Positions 1-8,783 of a stretch of DNA of 64,000 nt are shown here, in pieces. The first letter of the stretch is position 1. Each line of letters begins with the position of its first letter. The notes below the pieces were generated by a model. That model worked only from the letters and a program-made list of their open reading frames with translations, searched no databases and was not told the DNA's origin. Source of the stretch: JANQFV01 sp964468185 (GTDB lineage Bacteria > Planctomycetota > Phycisphaerae > UBA1845 > Fen-1342); contig CAYXTR010000021.1 in NCBI GenBank assembly GCA_964468185.1, positions 25,486 through 89,485 of the forward strand, read 5' to 3'. The translations under genes were made by a program, and so were the position numbers.

Positions 1-881
1 TCCCCATCAGAGAAATGGAACAGATAGATGTTCCACTCCTCCGGCTCGTAGTGCTTGTCCAGCACGTCACGGCAGCACTTGAACGCACTCGAAATCTTCG
101 TGCCGCCATCCTCGCGCAGGTGAAAGAACGTCTCGCGATCCACCTCCGCCGCATGCACGTCGTGCACGATGTACCGACTTTCGATCCCGTCGTAGTTACG
201 GCGCAACCAGGCATCGATCCAGAACGCCTCCAGCCGCACCAACTCCTTCTGCTCGTAGCCCATCGAACCCGACACATCCATCATGTAAATGATGACCGCG
301 TTCGACTGCGGCTTGCGCACCGGCTTCCAACTGCGATAGAGCTTGTCGCTCCGCTCAAATACGATCTTCGGATTCGTCGGGTCGTACGCCCCCGACATGA
401 TCATCCGCCGCAGCGCCCGCCGAAACGTCCGCTTGAAGTGCCGCAGCGATTCCGGACCAGTCTGTCGGATACTGCTGTAGCGATCCTTGATCGTGGTGAT
501 GTTGTGATGCCCCTTGGGCTCGATCCGCGGCAGTTGCAGTTCTTCGCCAAGAATCTCCGCCAGCTCCTCGAGCGAAACCTCGACTTCCATGATGTGCTGA
601 CCCGGCTCGGTCCCGCCCGGCCCGACGCCGCTCTCATCACCATCAACCGCCTGCCCCGGCTCGCCCTCGCCCTGCCCGACGCCCTGGTCATTGTTATCGC
701 CGTACCGAAAGCGCGGCAGATCGATGCCCGGCACCGGAATCGAGACAATCCGCTTGCCTTCCTTGCCGAGCAGCTCACCCTGCGTGAGAAACTTGCGCAG
801 ATCCTTGCGGATCTTGCCTTTGACAATCTGGCGGAACCGCTGGTGGTCCTTCTCGATTTTCAGCGGGCCTTCAATACCCAC
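1..881 (-). CDS. yeaH: DUF444 / YeaH-family protein, C-terminus beyond left edge
   Basis: The reverse strand is open from a GTG at 881 to the window edge, giving 293 visible residues. The GTG follows an in-frame TGA four codons upstream and has a GGTGAGG ribosome site. The N-terminal half is basic, then comes a Gly/Glu/Asp-rich linker (about residues 62-95). The motif DVSGSM at residues 202-207 is the metal-site signature of a von Willebrand A-like fold. These are features of the DUF444 (YeaH) family. It lies 41 bp downstream of prkA on the same strand, the standard yeaG-yeaH arrangement tied to nutrient stress and stationary phase in enterobacteria. The biochemical role is not established. 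The gene is cut only by the window. Family assignment is firm; function is inferred from the kinase partner. Confidence 0.9.
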   Translation of the reverse strand, partial: MGIEGPLKIEKDHQRFRQIVKGKIRKDLRKFLTQGELLGKEGKRIVSIPVPGIDLPRFRYGDNNDQGVGQGEGEPGQAVDGDESGVGPGGTEPGQHIMEVEVSLEELAEILGEELQLPRIEPKGHHNITTIKDRYSSIRQTGPESLRHFKRTFRRALRRMIMSGAYDPTNPKIVFERSDKLYRSWKPVRKPQSNAVIIYMMDVSGSMGYEQKELVRLEAFWIDAWLRRNYDGIESRYIVHDVHAAEVDRETFFHLREDGGTKISSAFKCCRDVLDKHYEPEEWNIYLFHFSDG

Positions 882-922
882 GGCACTGCCTCACCATCAA
901 CCAACCGGCGTTCCGCTCTGCG

Positions 923-2989
923 CTAGCTGTCATCTCCCTGCTTGGCGTCGCCGCGCGCAAATATGCTGGCGACATAGTTCAATACGTCGGTCGCACTCGT
1001 TTCGTTGTACCCGAAGAACTTGATCAGCCGCTGCTTGACGACGTCGATCTTCGCCTGCGTCTCGTCGTCGACGACGCCGCTCACCACGTTCTTGAGCTTG
1101 ATCGTGTCGCGCGAATCCTCGAACAGCTTCAGCTCCAGCGCCTTCTGCAGACGCGCATTCGTGTTGTATTCGAACTTCTTCCCATCGAGGGCCAGAGCAC
1201 CGATGTAGTTCATGATCTCCTGTCGAAAGTCATCCTTGCGACTGTCCGGAATATCGATCTTCTCTTCGATCGATCGCATCAACCGCTCATCCGGCTCCTC
1301 ATCCCGCCCGGTGTACTTGTTCCGCACCTTTTCGTGCTGCGTGTACGCCCGCACATTCTCGATGTAGTTGGCGCACAGCCGCTGGATGGCATCCTCGTCG
1401 GCCGAAATCGCCCGCTGGACCTCGTTCTTCAGAATATCCTCATATTCCTCGCGTACCACGCTGAGCAGCTCCCGATAGCGCTTCTTCTGCTCCTCGTCCG
1501 TAATCAGCGAGTGATGACTCAAACCGCCTTCCAGCTCGTTCATCACCATGAACGGGTTGATGCAACGGTCTTCCTGCGCCTGCTCACCAACCAGCGAGTT
1601 CGAGATCTTGTCCTGGATATAGCGCGGACTGATGCCCTGCATACCCTCGCGCGGCGCCTCTTCCCGCAACTCCTTCACCGAGTCTTCGGTAAACCCCGGG
1701 ATACTCTTGCCGTCGTACAGCTTCAACTTCTGAAGTAGCGTCAGGCCCGCCTTCTTTGGCTCTTCCAGCCGCGTCAACACGGCCCACATCGCCGCCATCT
1801 CCACCGTGTGCGGCGCAATGTGAATCCCACGCACTTTCCGGCTGCCGAAGTCCTTCTCGTAGATCTTCACTTCGTCCGTCAAGCGAATGTTGTATGGAAT
1901 GTCGATCTTGATCGTACGATCCCGGAACGCCTCCATCAGCTCATTGCTCTGGAGCTTCTTGTATTCCGGCTCGTTCGTGTGGCCGATGATGACCTCGTCG
2001 ATATCCGTCTGCGCGAACTTCTTCGGCTTGATCGTGTGCTCCTGCGACGCACCCAGCAGGTCGTACAGGAACGCCACGTCCAGCTTCAGTACCTCGATGA
2101 ACTCGCAGATGCCACGATTCGAAATGTTCAGCTCACCATCGAAGTTGAACGCCCGCGGATCAGAATCCGACCCGTACTGCGCAATCTTCCGATAGTTGAT
2201 GTCACCGGTCAGCTCGGTCGAGTCCTGGTTCTTCTCATCCTTCGGCTGAAACGTCCCGATACCGATGCGGTCCTTCTCGGACAGCGAAACACGCCGCACG
2301 ACCACGTGCTCCAGCACCTTCCGCCAGTCTCCGTCATACTTGACCAGCAGGTCCTCGAACGTCCGCCGACAGAACGGATCCAGATCGCCGAAGATCCGCA
2401 GCTTGCGATCCTCCGGCAAGTCCGCGTTCAGCGTCGCCAGCACGTCCTTCCGCGCCAGCCGCGGGATGAGCTTCAGGGGCTCCTCATGCATCGGGCACGG
2501 ATGCCACTCCGTCTCACCATCCTCACCCGGCAGTTTCCACGTGAACGTGTACAGCGCACCATCATCCAGCGTGGAGTAATACTCCATGCCCTTCTTCAAC
2601 AGCCGCACAATCGTACTCTTGCTCGACCCCACCGGACCGTGCAACAGCAGAATACGACGATCGGTGCCATAGCCCTGGGCGGCCGACTTGAAGAACTCCA
2701 CCAGCCGCATCAGCGGCATGTCGAGCCCGAAGATCCCGTCCGCCCCATCGTCAAACGGGTCGTCGAAAAACCTGTAGTGCACATAATCCTGCTTCAGATA
2801 GCGGTAACGCTCAGTACCGAAATGCAGAACCATGTCATACACGCGCTGAAATGCGTTGCGCGCCAGACGCGGATTGCCCATCACCATGTCAAGATAGTCG
2901 AAGAACCCGCCTTCCCAGTGCTGTTGGCGGAATTGCTCGGTATCGAGGTGTCGATCAATGACGGATAGGATTTCGTCGCGGTTGGGCAT
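923..2989 (-). CDS. prkA: PrkA serine protein kinase (YeaG family)
   Basis: This 688-residue protein has the PrkA layout: an N-terminal AAA-type ATPase region with Walker A GPVGSSKS at residues 118-125, followed by the PrkA C-terminal domain. Length and motif order match the family (about 640-690 residues). The ATG is preceded by GGAGG eight bases upstream. PrkA proteins are cytoplasmic and have been described as serine kinases, and in some bacteria as ATP-dependent proteases acting during stress or sporulation; which activity applies here cannot be told from sequence. It is followed by the DUF444 gene, probably in one transcript. The usual third partner, SpoVR, would have to lie beyond the left edge. 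The next gene upstream on this strand is 175 bp away. Confidence 0.95.
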   Translation of the reverse strand: MPNRDEILSVIDRHLDTEQFRQQHWEGGFFDYLDMVMGNPRLARNAFQRVYDMVLHFGTERYRYLKQDYVHYRFFDDPFDDGADGIFGLDMPLMRLVEFFKSAAQGYGTDRRILLLHGPVGSSKSTIVRLLKKGMEYYSTLDDGALYTFTWKLPGEDGETEWHPCPMHEEPLKLIPRLARKDVLATLNADLPEDRKLRIFGDLDPFCRRTFEDLLVKYDGDWRKVLEHVVVRRVSLSEKDRIGIGTFQPKDEKNQDSTELTGDINYRKIAQYGSDSDPRAFNFDGELNISNRGICEFIEVLKLDVAFLYDLLGASQEHTIKPKKFAQTDIDEVIIGHTNEPEYKKLQSNELMEAFRDRTIKIDIPYNIRLTDEVKIYEKDFGSRKVRGIHIAPHTVEMAAMWAVLTRLEEPKKAGLTLLQKLKLYDGKSIPGFTEDSVKELREEAPREGMQGISPRYIQDKISNSLVGEQAQEDRCINPFMVMNELEGGLSHHSLITDEEQKKRYRELLSVVREEYEDILKNEVQRAISADEDAIQRLCANYIENVRAYTQHEKVRNKYTGRDEEPDERLMRSIEEKIDIPDSRKDDFRQEIMNYIGALALDGKKFEYNTNARLQKALELKLFEDSRDTIKLKNVVSGVVDDETQAKIDVVKQRLIKFFGYNETSATDVLNYVASIFARGDAKQGDDS

Positions 2990-3164
2990 TGGCAGCCTCC
3001 ATGCCTGGTCGGGAACGGATACGACCGCTCCGCTGCAAGCCAGAACCGAATCGGACTACGCCGGTACCTTGTACGACCGGCTCACGCGCGAGTTCACTAC
3101 GTTGTCGATACCGAAGCCACGCCTCTGCGGCGCCCGCGCAAACCGCCGCCAAGGGCACCAGATA

Positions 3165-3653
3165 TTATCGACCGTTGCCGGCCGCACCTTGCGATTCAAT
3201 TCCACCAACCGCATCTTCATGACGCGGGATCTCAGCCGTCCCAACGCTGGTGCTACCGCAATTCGGACATCGGACCACGTCGGACTGACCCTTGGGCAGG
3301 AACGCCGTACCACATCTCCGGCACTGCCAGAGCTTGTAGCAGGATCGCACACCACAATCCGGGCAAACCGCCGGCAGACTGTCCGTCGTCAAGTCAACTT
3401 CAATCAACTCTCGCCGACCGCATTCAACACACTCCACGACGACGGCGTACCGAACCGCGCTCGTGGCGTCCGACCCCGGACTCAGAGCCACGAATAGCCA
3501 TATCGCTGCCGCAATCAGTGCCACACCACCAAGCGCCACGACGATCCGTCGCCGACGTTGCTGTCGTGCATACGCACCAAAAGCGACGTCACCGCTCGTG
3601 TTCAGCACCGACCGATAATCGGTCAACTCCAGGTTGCGTCGACCTCGGGCCAT
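3165..3653 (-). CDS. Single-pass membrane protein with four CxxC motifs
   Basis: This 162-residue protein has a basic N-terminus (RQQRRRR), one hydrophobic segment at about residues 37-58, and a C-terminal half carrying CVEC, CPDC, CRRC and CPNC. Four CxxC pairs fit two zinc-ribbon sites. Small zinc-ribbon membrane proteins like this are common in planctomycetal genomes, but I cannot name a family or function. It is on the same strand as prkA and upstream of it, separated by 175 bp, so co-transcription is possible but not shown. It is divergent from ispF. Coding is supported by the ordered cysteine pairs and the clean membrane segment. Confidence 0.75.
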   Translation of the reverse strand: MARGRRNLELTDYRSVLNTSGDVAFGAYARQQRRRRIVVALGGVALIAAAIWLFVALSPGSDATSAVRYAVVVECVECGRRELIEVDLTTDSLPAVCPDCGVRSCYKLWQCRRCGTAFLPKGQSDVVRCPNCGSTSVGTAEIPRHEDAVGGIESQGAAGNGR

Positions 3654-3823
3654 TCCTCGCCTTTATCTTCTTCTCAGCAAAGCAATTATATCACTCAACC
3701 GGATGTCGACGACCATCGACCGCTCACGCACCACCCCCCGAAACGCCTCACGAACCTTCCGATTCACCCACGCCATCGCTAGCATACCGCACATCGCACA
3801 ACCACACACGCCCGAGGCAGTTC

Positions 3824-4303
3824 ATGACCCCGCGCATCGGCATCGGCTACGACCTGCATCAACTCGTCCAAAACCGCCCCCTTATTCTCGGCGGCGTGCG
3901 CATCCCGTTTGATCGCGGCTTACAGGGTCACAGCGATGCCGACATCGTGCTGCATGCCCTGTGCGACGCGCTCCTCGGCGCCATCGGTCAGCCGGACATC
4001 GGCGAGCTATTCCCCGACTCGGATCCGAAGTGGTCAGGCGTTGATAGCCGCCTGTTCGTGGCCGAAGCCCTCGGTCGCGTTGCCACCGCCGGCCTTCGGA
4101 TCGGCAACGTCGATGTGATTATCCACGCCCAGGTTCCCCGGCTGAAGCCACACAAGAACGCGATCCGCCAGTCCATAGCCGAAACCTGTGGCATTGCGAT
4201 CGACCAGGTGGGCTTGAAAGCGACCACGAACGAGGGCCTCGACGCCATCGGTCGCGGCGAAGCACTCGCAGCCTGGGCCAGCGTGCTGCTCGTAAGCCGC
4301 TAG
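3824..4303 (+). CDS. ispF: 2-C-methyl-D-erythritol 2,4-cyclodiphosphate synthase
   Basis: IspF converts 4-diphosphocytidyl-methylerythritol 2-phosphate to the cyclic diphosphate with loss of CMP, in the MEP isoprenoid pathway. The 159-residue product has the family length and motifs: the DLH metal site near residue 9, GHSDADIVLHALCDAL, DIGELFPDSD and the C-terminal TTNEGLDAIGRGEA. The reading frame is open further upstream, but the ATG at 3824 with GAGG seven bases before it begins exactly where family members begin (TPRIGIGYD). The gene stands alone, divergent from the zinc-ribbon gene, and is followed by a strong hairpin. Confidence 0.96.
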   Translation: MTPRIGIGYDLHQLVQNRPLILGGVRIPFDRGLQGHSDADIVLHALCDALLGAIGQPDIGELFPDSDPKWSGVDSRLFVAEALGRVATAGLRIGNVDVIIHAQVPRLKPHKNAIRQSIAETCGIAIDQVGLKATTNEGLDAIGRGEALAAWASVLLVSR

Positions 4304-4628
4304 AACACAAGGAAATTCCAAAAAAATAACACGCCGTGCGGTGATCCACACGGCGTGCCTTGTTTCGGCCGAGACGCCCACCCAGCGAGCATTGTGCTCA
4401 CCGGTGCGGGTCTGTCTCGTACTGCTCCCTTCAGCCTCCACCCGCAAATATAGCACATGATTGATCCTGTATCAAGTGCTCTTGTCCAAATTTCAAAGAC
4501 TCGCCGATATGAACCATGGAGTCCATTGGGCGCTCCGGCTCCGGCGTGGTAGCATCCGTGTCGGAGTTTTTCCAAGCGGCGCGGTCTGGTCCGAAAAAAC
4601 GACCCGAATTCTGGAGACGCGGGACCCC
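4304..4628. other. Intergenic stretch after ispF
   Basis: These 325 bases hold the ispF hairpin (4330-4357) and the leader of the hydrolase gene. The hydrolase frame is open from an ATG at 4461, but that part encodes an arginine-rich sequence with no family resemblance and no ribosome site, so I treat it as untranslated. No RNA gene or clear promoter was recognised. Confidence 0.5.
4330..4357. terminator. Hairpin terminator after ispF
   Basis: A perfect 9-bp stem (CACGCCGTG at 4330-4338 with CACGGCGTG at 4349-4357) closes a 10-base loop. An A-run lies just before it and CCTTGTTT just after, so it could work in either direction. It sits 27 bases after the ispF stop codon. Confidence 0.75.
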
Positions 4629-5711
4629 ATGTTGGCGTGGTCCATCGTCGAGGCACTTGTTCGCAACTGGGCCCTCGTCGTGATGCTCACGACGTTGGCT
4701 GTGCTGCTCATCGTACCCACCATCATCCTGATGAAGTACGTCCGCATCTCTCTCAACATCATGCGGACCACCGCTCCCCCCCTCGCCCACGGCCCACTCG
4801 ACTACCAGCCCCTCAGCGGCGAACCAGTCGCGTTTCCTGCCTATGACGGCCTACCCCTCAACGGCATGCTGATTCGCGCGCGGCGCGATGTGCCCCGCCG
4901 CGGCTTGATCATCTTCGCACACGAGTTCTGCTCTAACATGCATTCATGCGCCCGCTATTGCCGGCCTTTGCAGCAAACCGGATACGATATCCTGACGTTT
5001 GATTTCCGCGGACACGGGACTTCCTCCGGCGGCGGGGACTACACGCCCCGCCAGTGGATTACCGACCGCGAACTCGACGACATGCGCGGCGCCGCCGCGT
5101 TCGCTGAACGCTGGCTCGAAGAGCAAGGCTACCTCACGGAATTTGGCGTATTCGGGATCTCGCGTGGCGCCTGCGCCGCCATCGCCGTCGCTGTCGAAAA
5201 CGACCGCATCGCCGCCATCGTCTCCGACGGAGCCTTCAGCACCGACACGACGATTGAGTACTTCATGAAACGTTGGGCCTACATCTACGCTCGCGTCCGC
5301 ATCATTTATGAAAACCACCCCCCGATGTTCTGGCGATTTCTCCGCTGGTCCATGTTCCACTTCGCGCGCCGCGAGTTCAAATGCCGCTTCCCGTCGGTCC
5401 GCAAGGCCATCCAGCGCATGCACCCGCGACCGATGCTCTTCATCCACGGCGAAAAGGACTCCTACCTCCCGGTTGAGCAAAGTCGCCGGCTGTATGCCCT
5501 GGCGGGACAACCCAAGTACCTCTGGACCGCCCCAGGTGCCCGGCACAATCAGGCCGTCATCCGTCACCCGGAGTTCTACGCCGGCTTGACCACACGCTTC
5601 TTCGACCGCCACCTCGCTGGCCTCTGCGAAGTTGCTCACCCCCCAATGCAGACCCGACCTCCCGCCACCGCCATGGAGCCCGTTGCTGAAGTCCAGCGCG
5701 TCGCGCTGTAA
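4629..5711 (+). CDS. Membrane-anchored alpha/beta hydrolase
   Basis: This 360-residue serine hydrolase has an N-terminal transmembrane segment at about residues 14-36 and then an alpha/beta-hydrolase domain. Visible landmarks are DFRGHGTSSG, the nucleophile elbow GISRG (serine at residue 178), an aspartate in GEKDSYLP and the histidine in GARHNQ. This fits the S33/serine aminopeptidase-like hydrolases. The ATG at 4629 was preferred to one at 4461 because it puts the membrane anchor at the N-terminus. The next gene, a GH3-type ligase, starts 13 bp after the stop, so the two are probably one transcript. The substrate is unknown; an amide or ester made by the neighbour is a reasonable guess. Confidence 0.82.
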   Translation: MLAWSIVEALVRNWALVVMLTTLAVLLIVPTIILMKYVRISLNIMRTTAPPLAHGPLDYQPLSGEPVAFPAYDGLPLNGMLIRARRDVPRRGLIIFAHEFCSNMHSCARYCRPLQQTGYDILTFDFRGHGTSSGGGDYTPRQWITDRELDDMRGAAAFAERWLEEQGYLTEFGVFGISRGACAAIAVAVENDRIAAIVSDGAFSTDTTIEYFMKRWAYIYARVRIIYENHPPMFWRFLRWSMFHFARREFKCRFPSVRKAIQRMHPRPMLFIHGEKDSYLPVEQSRRLYALAGQPKYLWTAPGARHNQAVIRHPEFYAGLTTRFFDRHLAGLCEVAHPPMQTRPPATAMEPVAEVQRVAL

Positions 5712-5724
5712 GCTGTACGCGGAC

Positions 5725-7386
5725 ATGGCAAGCTTCCTGGAACATCTCGGCGCCCGATTGGCACACCTGCACGCCAGCCGCGTGTATGAACGTTTCCGTG
5801 CAGCCACGGCCGACGTTGCCCGCTCGGAGCACGCAGCCTTGGCACGCGCCCGCTCCGTTGTTACCGGCAGCGCATTCGCCCGACAGTACGACCTCCATCG
5901 CGTGCGAAAACCCGACGACCTGCGCCGCGCCCTGCCCCTGATGACTTATGAAGACTACCGCCCGTGGATTGACCGCGTCGCCGCCGGCGAAACCGCCGCG
6001 CTCTTTACGCCACGGCAGCGCCCCCTCATGTTCGCCACCAGCAGCGGCACGACCGCGCAGCCCAAGCTCGTCCCGGTCACCCCGGCGTTCGTCACAGATT
6101 ATCGCCGCGGATGGAACGTCTTCGGCCTCAAGATGCTGACGGACCACCCGCAAGCCATCTTGCGCCCCATTCTGCAATCAACCGGCCGCTACGACGCCGC
6201 CCACACGCCCGCTGGCATCCCCTGCGGTGCCATCACCGGCCTCCTCGCCCGGACCCAGAAGCGTATTGTCCGCCGGTTCTACGTGGGCTGCCCCGAAGTC
6301 GCCCACTTGCCTGACCCGCAGGTCCGCTACTACACCCTGATGCGACTCGGCATTGTCCGCGACGTGGCGTTCGCCATCACCGCCAATCCCGCCACCCTGA
6401 TCCAGTTGGCGCGGACTGCAAACGACCACGCCGAAACGCTGATCCGTGATGTCCGCGACGGCACACTCAATCCGAAAATGATCAACGACCCTCGCCTGCA
6501 CCAGCACCTGGCTTGCACGCTCCGCCCAGATCCCGCCCGCGCCGCCGAACTGGCCCATCTTCGTAACCAACATGACGCCCTTCGCCCGCGTGATTACTGG
6601 AATATCACCTTTCTCGCCTGCTGGACCGGCGGCAGCATGGGCCACTACCTGGATCGCCTTGCTGATTGGTGGGGTCCGGTGCCTGTACGAGACATAGGCC
6701 TTCTGGCCAGCGAGGGCCGTGTCAGCCTGCCGCTGGAAGACGGCACGCCGCACGGAGTCCTCGACGTGACCGCGGGCGTCTACGAGTTCGTCCCGCTGGA
6801 AGTGGTCAACTCTCCGCAACCGAGCACCGTGAATTGGCGTGACTTGGAGCTCGGTCAGGATTATGCAGTTGTGCTCAGCAACGCGACTGGCCTGCTGCGC
6901 TATCGGTTGGACGACATCGTCCGGGTACACGACCGCCTGGGCCAGACCCCCATCATCGAGTTCTTGCACCGCGCCGGCCGGGTGGCATCCGTCGCCGGAG
7001 AGAAGCTGACGGAAAACCAGGTCGTTGCCGCCGTTCGACGCGTGTGCCGCGAGCGCTCACTGCCTGAGTTCGATTTCGTGCTCGCTCCCGTGTGGTCTGA
7101 CCCCCCCCGATACCGATTGAGCTCTCCATTCACACCGGACGACGGTTTGGCACGCGCCCTCGACCACGCCCTGGCCGCCGAAAACGAAGAATACGAGTCT
7201 CGACGTAAGTCCAATCGTCTGGACATCTTGCAGGTCCGCACCCTGCCAGCCGACGCGATCACGACGATGGACCGACACCTCCTCGCTCAGCGCCGCGGTT
7301 CCGCCGAGCAGTACAAACGTCCCTGCCTCTTCACGAATCCGGGCGACGACGACGAGGCACTCAGGCTCAATACGCCAGAACGCTGA
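5725..7386 (+). CDS. GH3-family acyl-adenylating ligase
   Basis: This 553-residue protein resembles the GH3 auxin-responsive promoter family, adenylate-forming enzymes of the firefly-luciferase superfamily that join carboxylic acids to amino acids. Landmarks are the P-loop SSGTTAQPK at residues 106-114, the ATP-site motif LASEGR, and LLRYRLDDIV near the hinge. Bacterial homologues are widespread and mostly uncharacterised, so the acyl and amine substrates cannot be given. The chosen ATG follows the hydrolase stop by 13 bp. A run of eight C occurs in frame near 7099. Pairing with a membrane hydrolase suggests making and breaking, or exporting, an acyl conjugate; that is inference. Confidence 0.85.
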   Translation: MASFLEHLGARLAHLHASRVYERFRAATADVARSEHAALARARSVVTGSAFARQYDLHRVRKPDDLRRALPLMTYEDYRPWIDRVAAGETAALFTPRQRPLMFATSSGTTAQPKLVPVTPAFVTDYRRGWNVFGLKMLTDHPQAILRPILQSTGRYDAAHTPAGIPCGAITGLLARTQKRIVRRFYVGCPEVAHLPDPQVRYYTLMRLGIVRDVAFAITANPATLIQLARTANDHAETLIRDVRDGTLNPKMINDPRLHQHLACTLRPDPARAAELAHLRNQHDALRPRDYWNITFLACWTGGSMGHYLDRLADWWGPVPVRDIGLLASEGRVSLPLEDGTPHGVLDVTAGVYEFVPLEVVNSPQPSTVNWRDLELGQDYAVVLSNATGLLRYRLDDIVRVHDRLGQTPIIEFLHRAGRVASVAGEKLTENQVVAAVRRVCRERSLPEFDFVLAPVWSDPPRYRLSSPFTPDDGLARALDHALAAENEEYESRRKSNRLDILQVRTLPADAITTMDRHLLAQRRGSAEQYKRPCLFTNPGDDDEALRLNTPER

Positions 7387-7838
7387 CCGACTAGGCAATC
7401 TTACCTATCTTACCGCCAAGCCACGCCCGCGCACGGCGGCACAGATTGACAGCATGATAGGCAGTCCCGCAACCACTGACTGAGCCCAGCCGCGACGGAA
7501 ATCCGCCCTGTTCAGCGATAAACGCCATCAAGCCGATACGAATAACGGCTGACCGTCACACCCCAATCACGCTTTTGACAATTTTTCCCCAAATTCCCAT
7601 ATGACATAAAGGCCTCATAACTCTCATTTTACATCAGGTGCCGCCTGAAATGTGAAAATAGATAAAGTTTGAACTGGCCAAGTGCGTTAGTTTGAGTCAA
7701 GATATCGACAGGCACAGTTCGATAACAAACACGTCACCCAGAGGAGAAGGCGCCGAGTCGGAGCACCCACATCCCCCTGATTCGCACCGGCTCGCAGGAC
7801 TCATCAAAGATCTTCCAGCCACCAGGAGCCTCGCGACC
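7387..7838 (+). other. Long AT-rich leader before the sigma factor gene
   Basis: These 452 bases have no recognisable gene. Positions about 7560-7700 are markedly AT-rich for this chromosome, with TTGACA at 7575-7580. The sigma-factor frame is open upstream to a TTG at 7692, but that segment is low-complexity and lacks a ribosome site. I read the stretch as promoter plus a long 5' leader. Confidence 0.5.
7575..7603 (+). promoter_or_regulatory. Candidate sigma70 promoter for the sigma factor gene
   Basis: A perfect -35 hexamer TTGACA (7575-7580) stands in an AT-rich patch. At 17-bp spacing the -10 position reads CATATG, a weak match; TATGAC at 19-bp spacing is an alternative. It would start a leader of about 230 bases. 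Confidence 0.4.
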
Positions 7839-8615
7839 ATGCCTACCAAGACCAGGAACAAGAAGGACGTTGCCGCCAAACTGTGGAAGGACTTCGCCAA
7901 GACCCGCTCGGTCGAAACGCGAAACCGCTTGGTGGAACTCTACGTCCCGCTTGTACACAAACTGGCCGAAATCATGGCCCGCAGACTCTGGCCCCGCGTC
8001 TCCGCAGACGAGTTGGCCAGCGCCGGGTACGACGGTCTGATCGCAGCCGTCTCATCCTTCGACCCCTCACGCGGCGTCAAGTTCGAAACATACTGCCGCC
8101 AACGCATCGTCGGTGCCATCCGCGACTGGCAACGCGAGATCGACCCGCTCGGCCGCTCCGGCCGCAACTTCGAACGCAGCATGCAGGCCGCCGAGGAACG
8201 CTTCCAGGCCGAGGAAGGCCGCTTGCCGAACTCGGTCGAGTTGGCCAAGAAGCTCGACATGCCGGTGAGCAAGTTCGTCAAGATGCGGAACACCGTCGCC
8301 GCTTCACACAACGTCCCCCTCGAAAGCACCAGCGACCGCAACGACGACAGCCGCGTGGCCGCGCTTGTGCCCGTCGACCCCAGTCCCGACCCGACCCAGC
8401 ACACCGAACGCGAACTCATCCGCGAGTACATCACCCGCGGCCTCAAGGAGCAGGACCGCCTTATCCTGACCCTGTACTACTACGAGAAACTCACCATGGC
8501 GGCCATCGGCGCAGTCCTGGGCGTCAGCGAATCCCGCGTTTGCCAGCGACACGCCGAAATCGTGGAGCAGTTGCGCAATCGCTTCGAAAACGCGGCCTGC
8601 GACCTCGTCGCGTAA
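7839..8615 (+). CDS. FliA/WhiG-like sigma-70 family factor
   Basis: This 258-residue protein has the group 3 sigma-factor layout. Region 2 (about residues 15-100) contains LVELYVPLVHKLA and FETYCRQRIVGAIRDWQRE, region 3 follows, and region 4 ends in a helix-turn-helix (MAAIGAVLGVSESRVCQRHAEI). Length and motifs match FliA/WhiG-type factors. The ATG at 7839 has AGGAG eleven bases upstream and starts a lysine-rich N-terminus. No flagellar genes lie in the window, so motility control cannot be assumed. The long AT-rich leader suggests it is itself regulated. No anti-sigma factor gene is adjacent. Confidence 0.9.
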   Translation: MPTKTRNKKDVAAKLWKDFAKTRSVETRNRLVELYVPLVHKLAEIMARRLWPRVSADELASAGYDGLIAAVSSFDPSRGVKFETYCRQRIVGAIRDWQREIDPLGRSGRNFERSMQAAEERFQAEEGRLPNSVELAKKLDMPVSKFVKMRNTVAASHNVPLESTSDRNDDSRVAALVPVDPSPDPTQHTERELIREYITRGLKEQDRLILTLYYYEKLTMAAIGAVLGVSESRVCQRHAEIVEQLRNRFENAACDLVA

Positions 8616-8783
8616 CAGTCCCATCGCCCTGCGATCCACACAATCCTGTACCTCCCTCCTCCTCCATCAGGGGACGGTTGATTTGGCGCCGCCCCCTGTT
8701 GTTTTGCGCACGCACGCCCTTGCTTCACCGCCTCGCGCTTCGCACAATCCGTCTTTTCCAGTTTGGCACGCAGCGAGGTCAGC

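Noticed and set aside
1808..2968. Long plus-strand open frame opposite prkA
   Set aside because: It is antisense to a well-matched family gene, rich in Arg/Leu/His from mirrored codon bias, and has no domain or ribosome site.
4461..4628. N-terminal extension of the alpha/beta hydrolase
   Set aside because: Arg-rich sequence with no ribosome site; starting at 4629 gives a normal membrane anchor.
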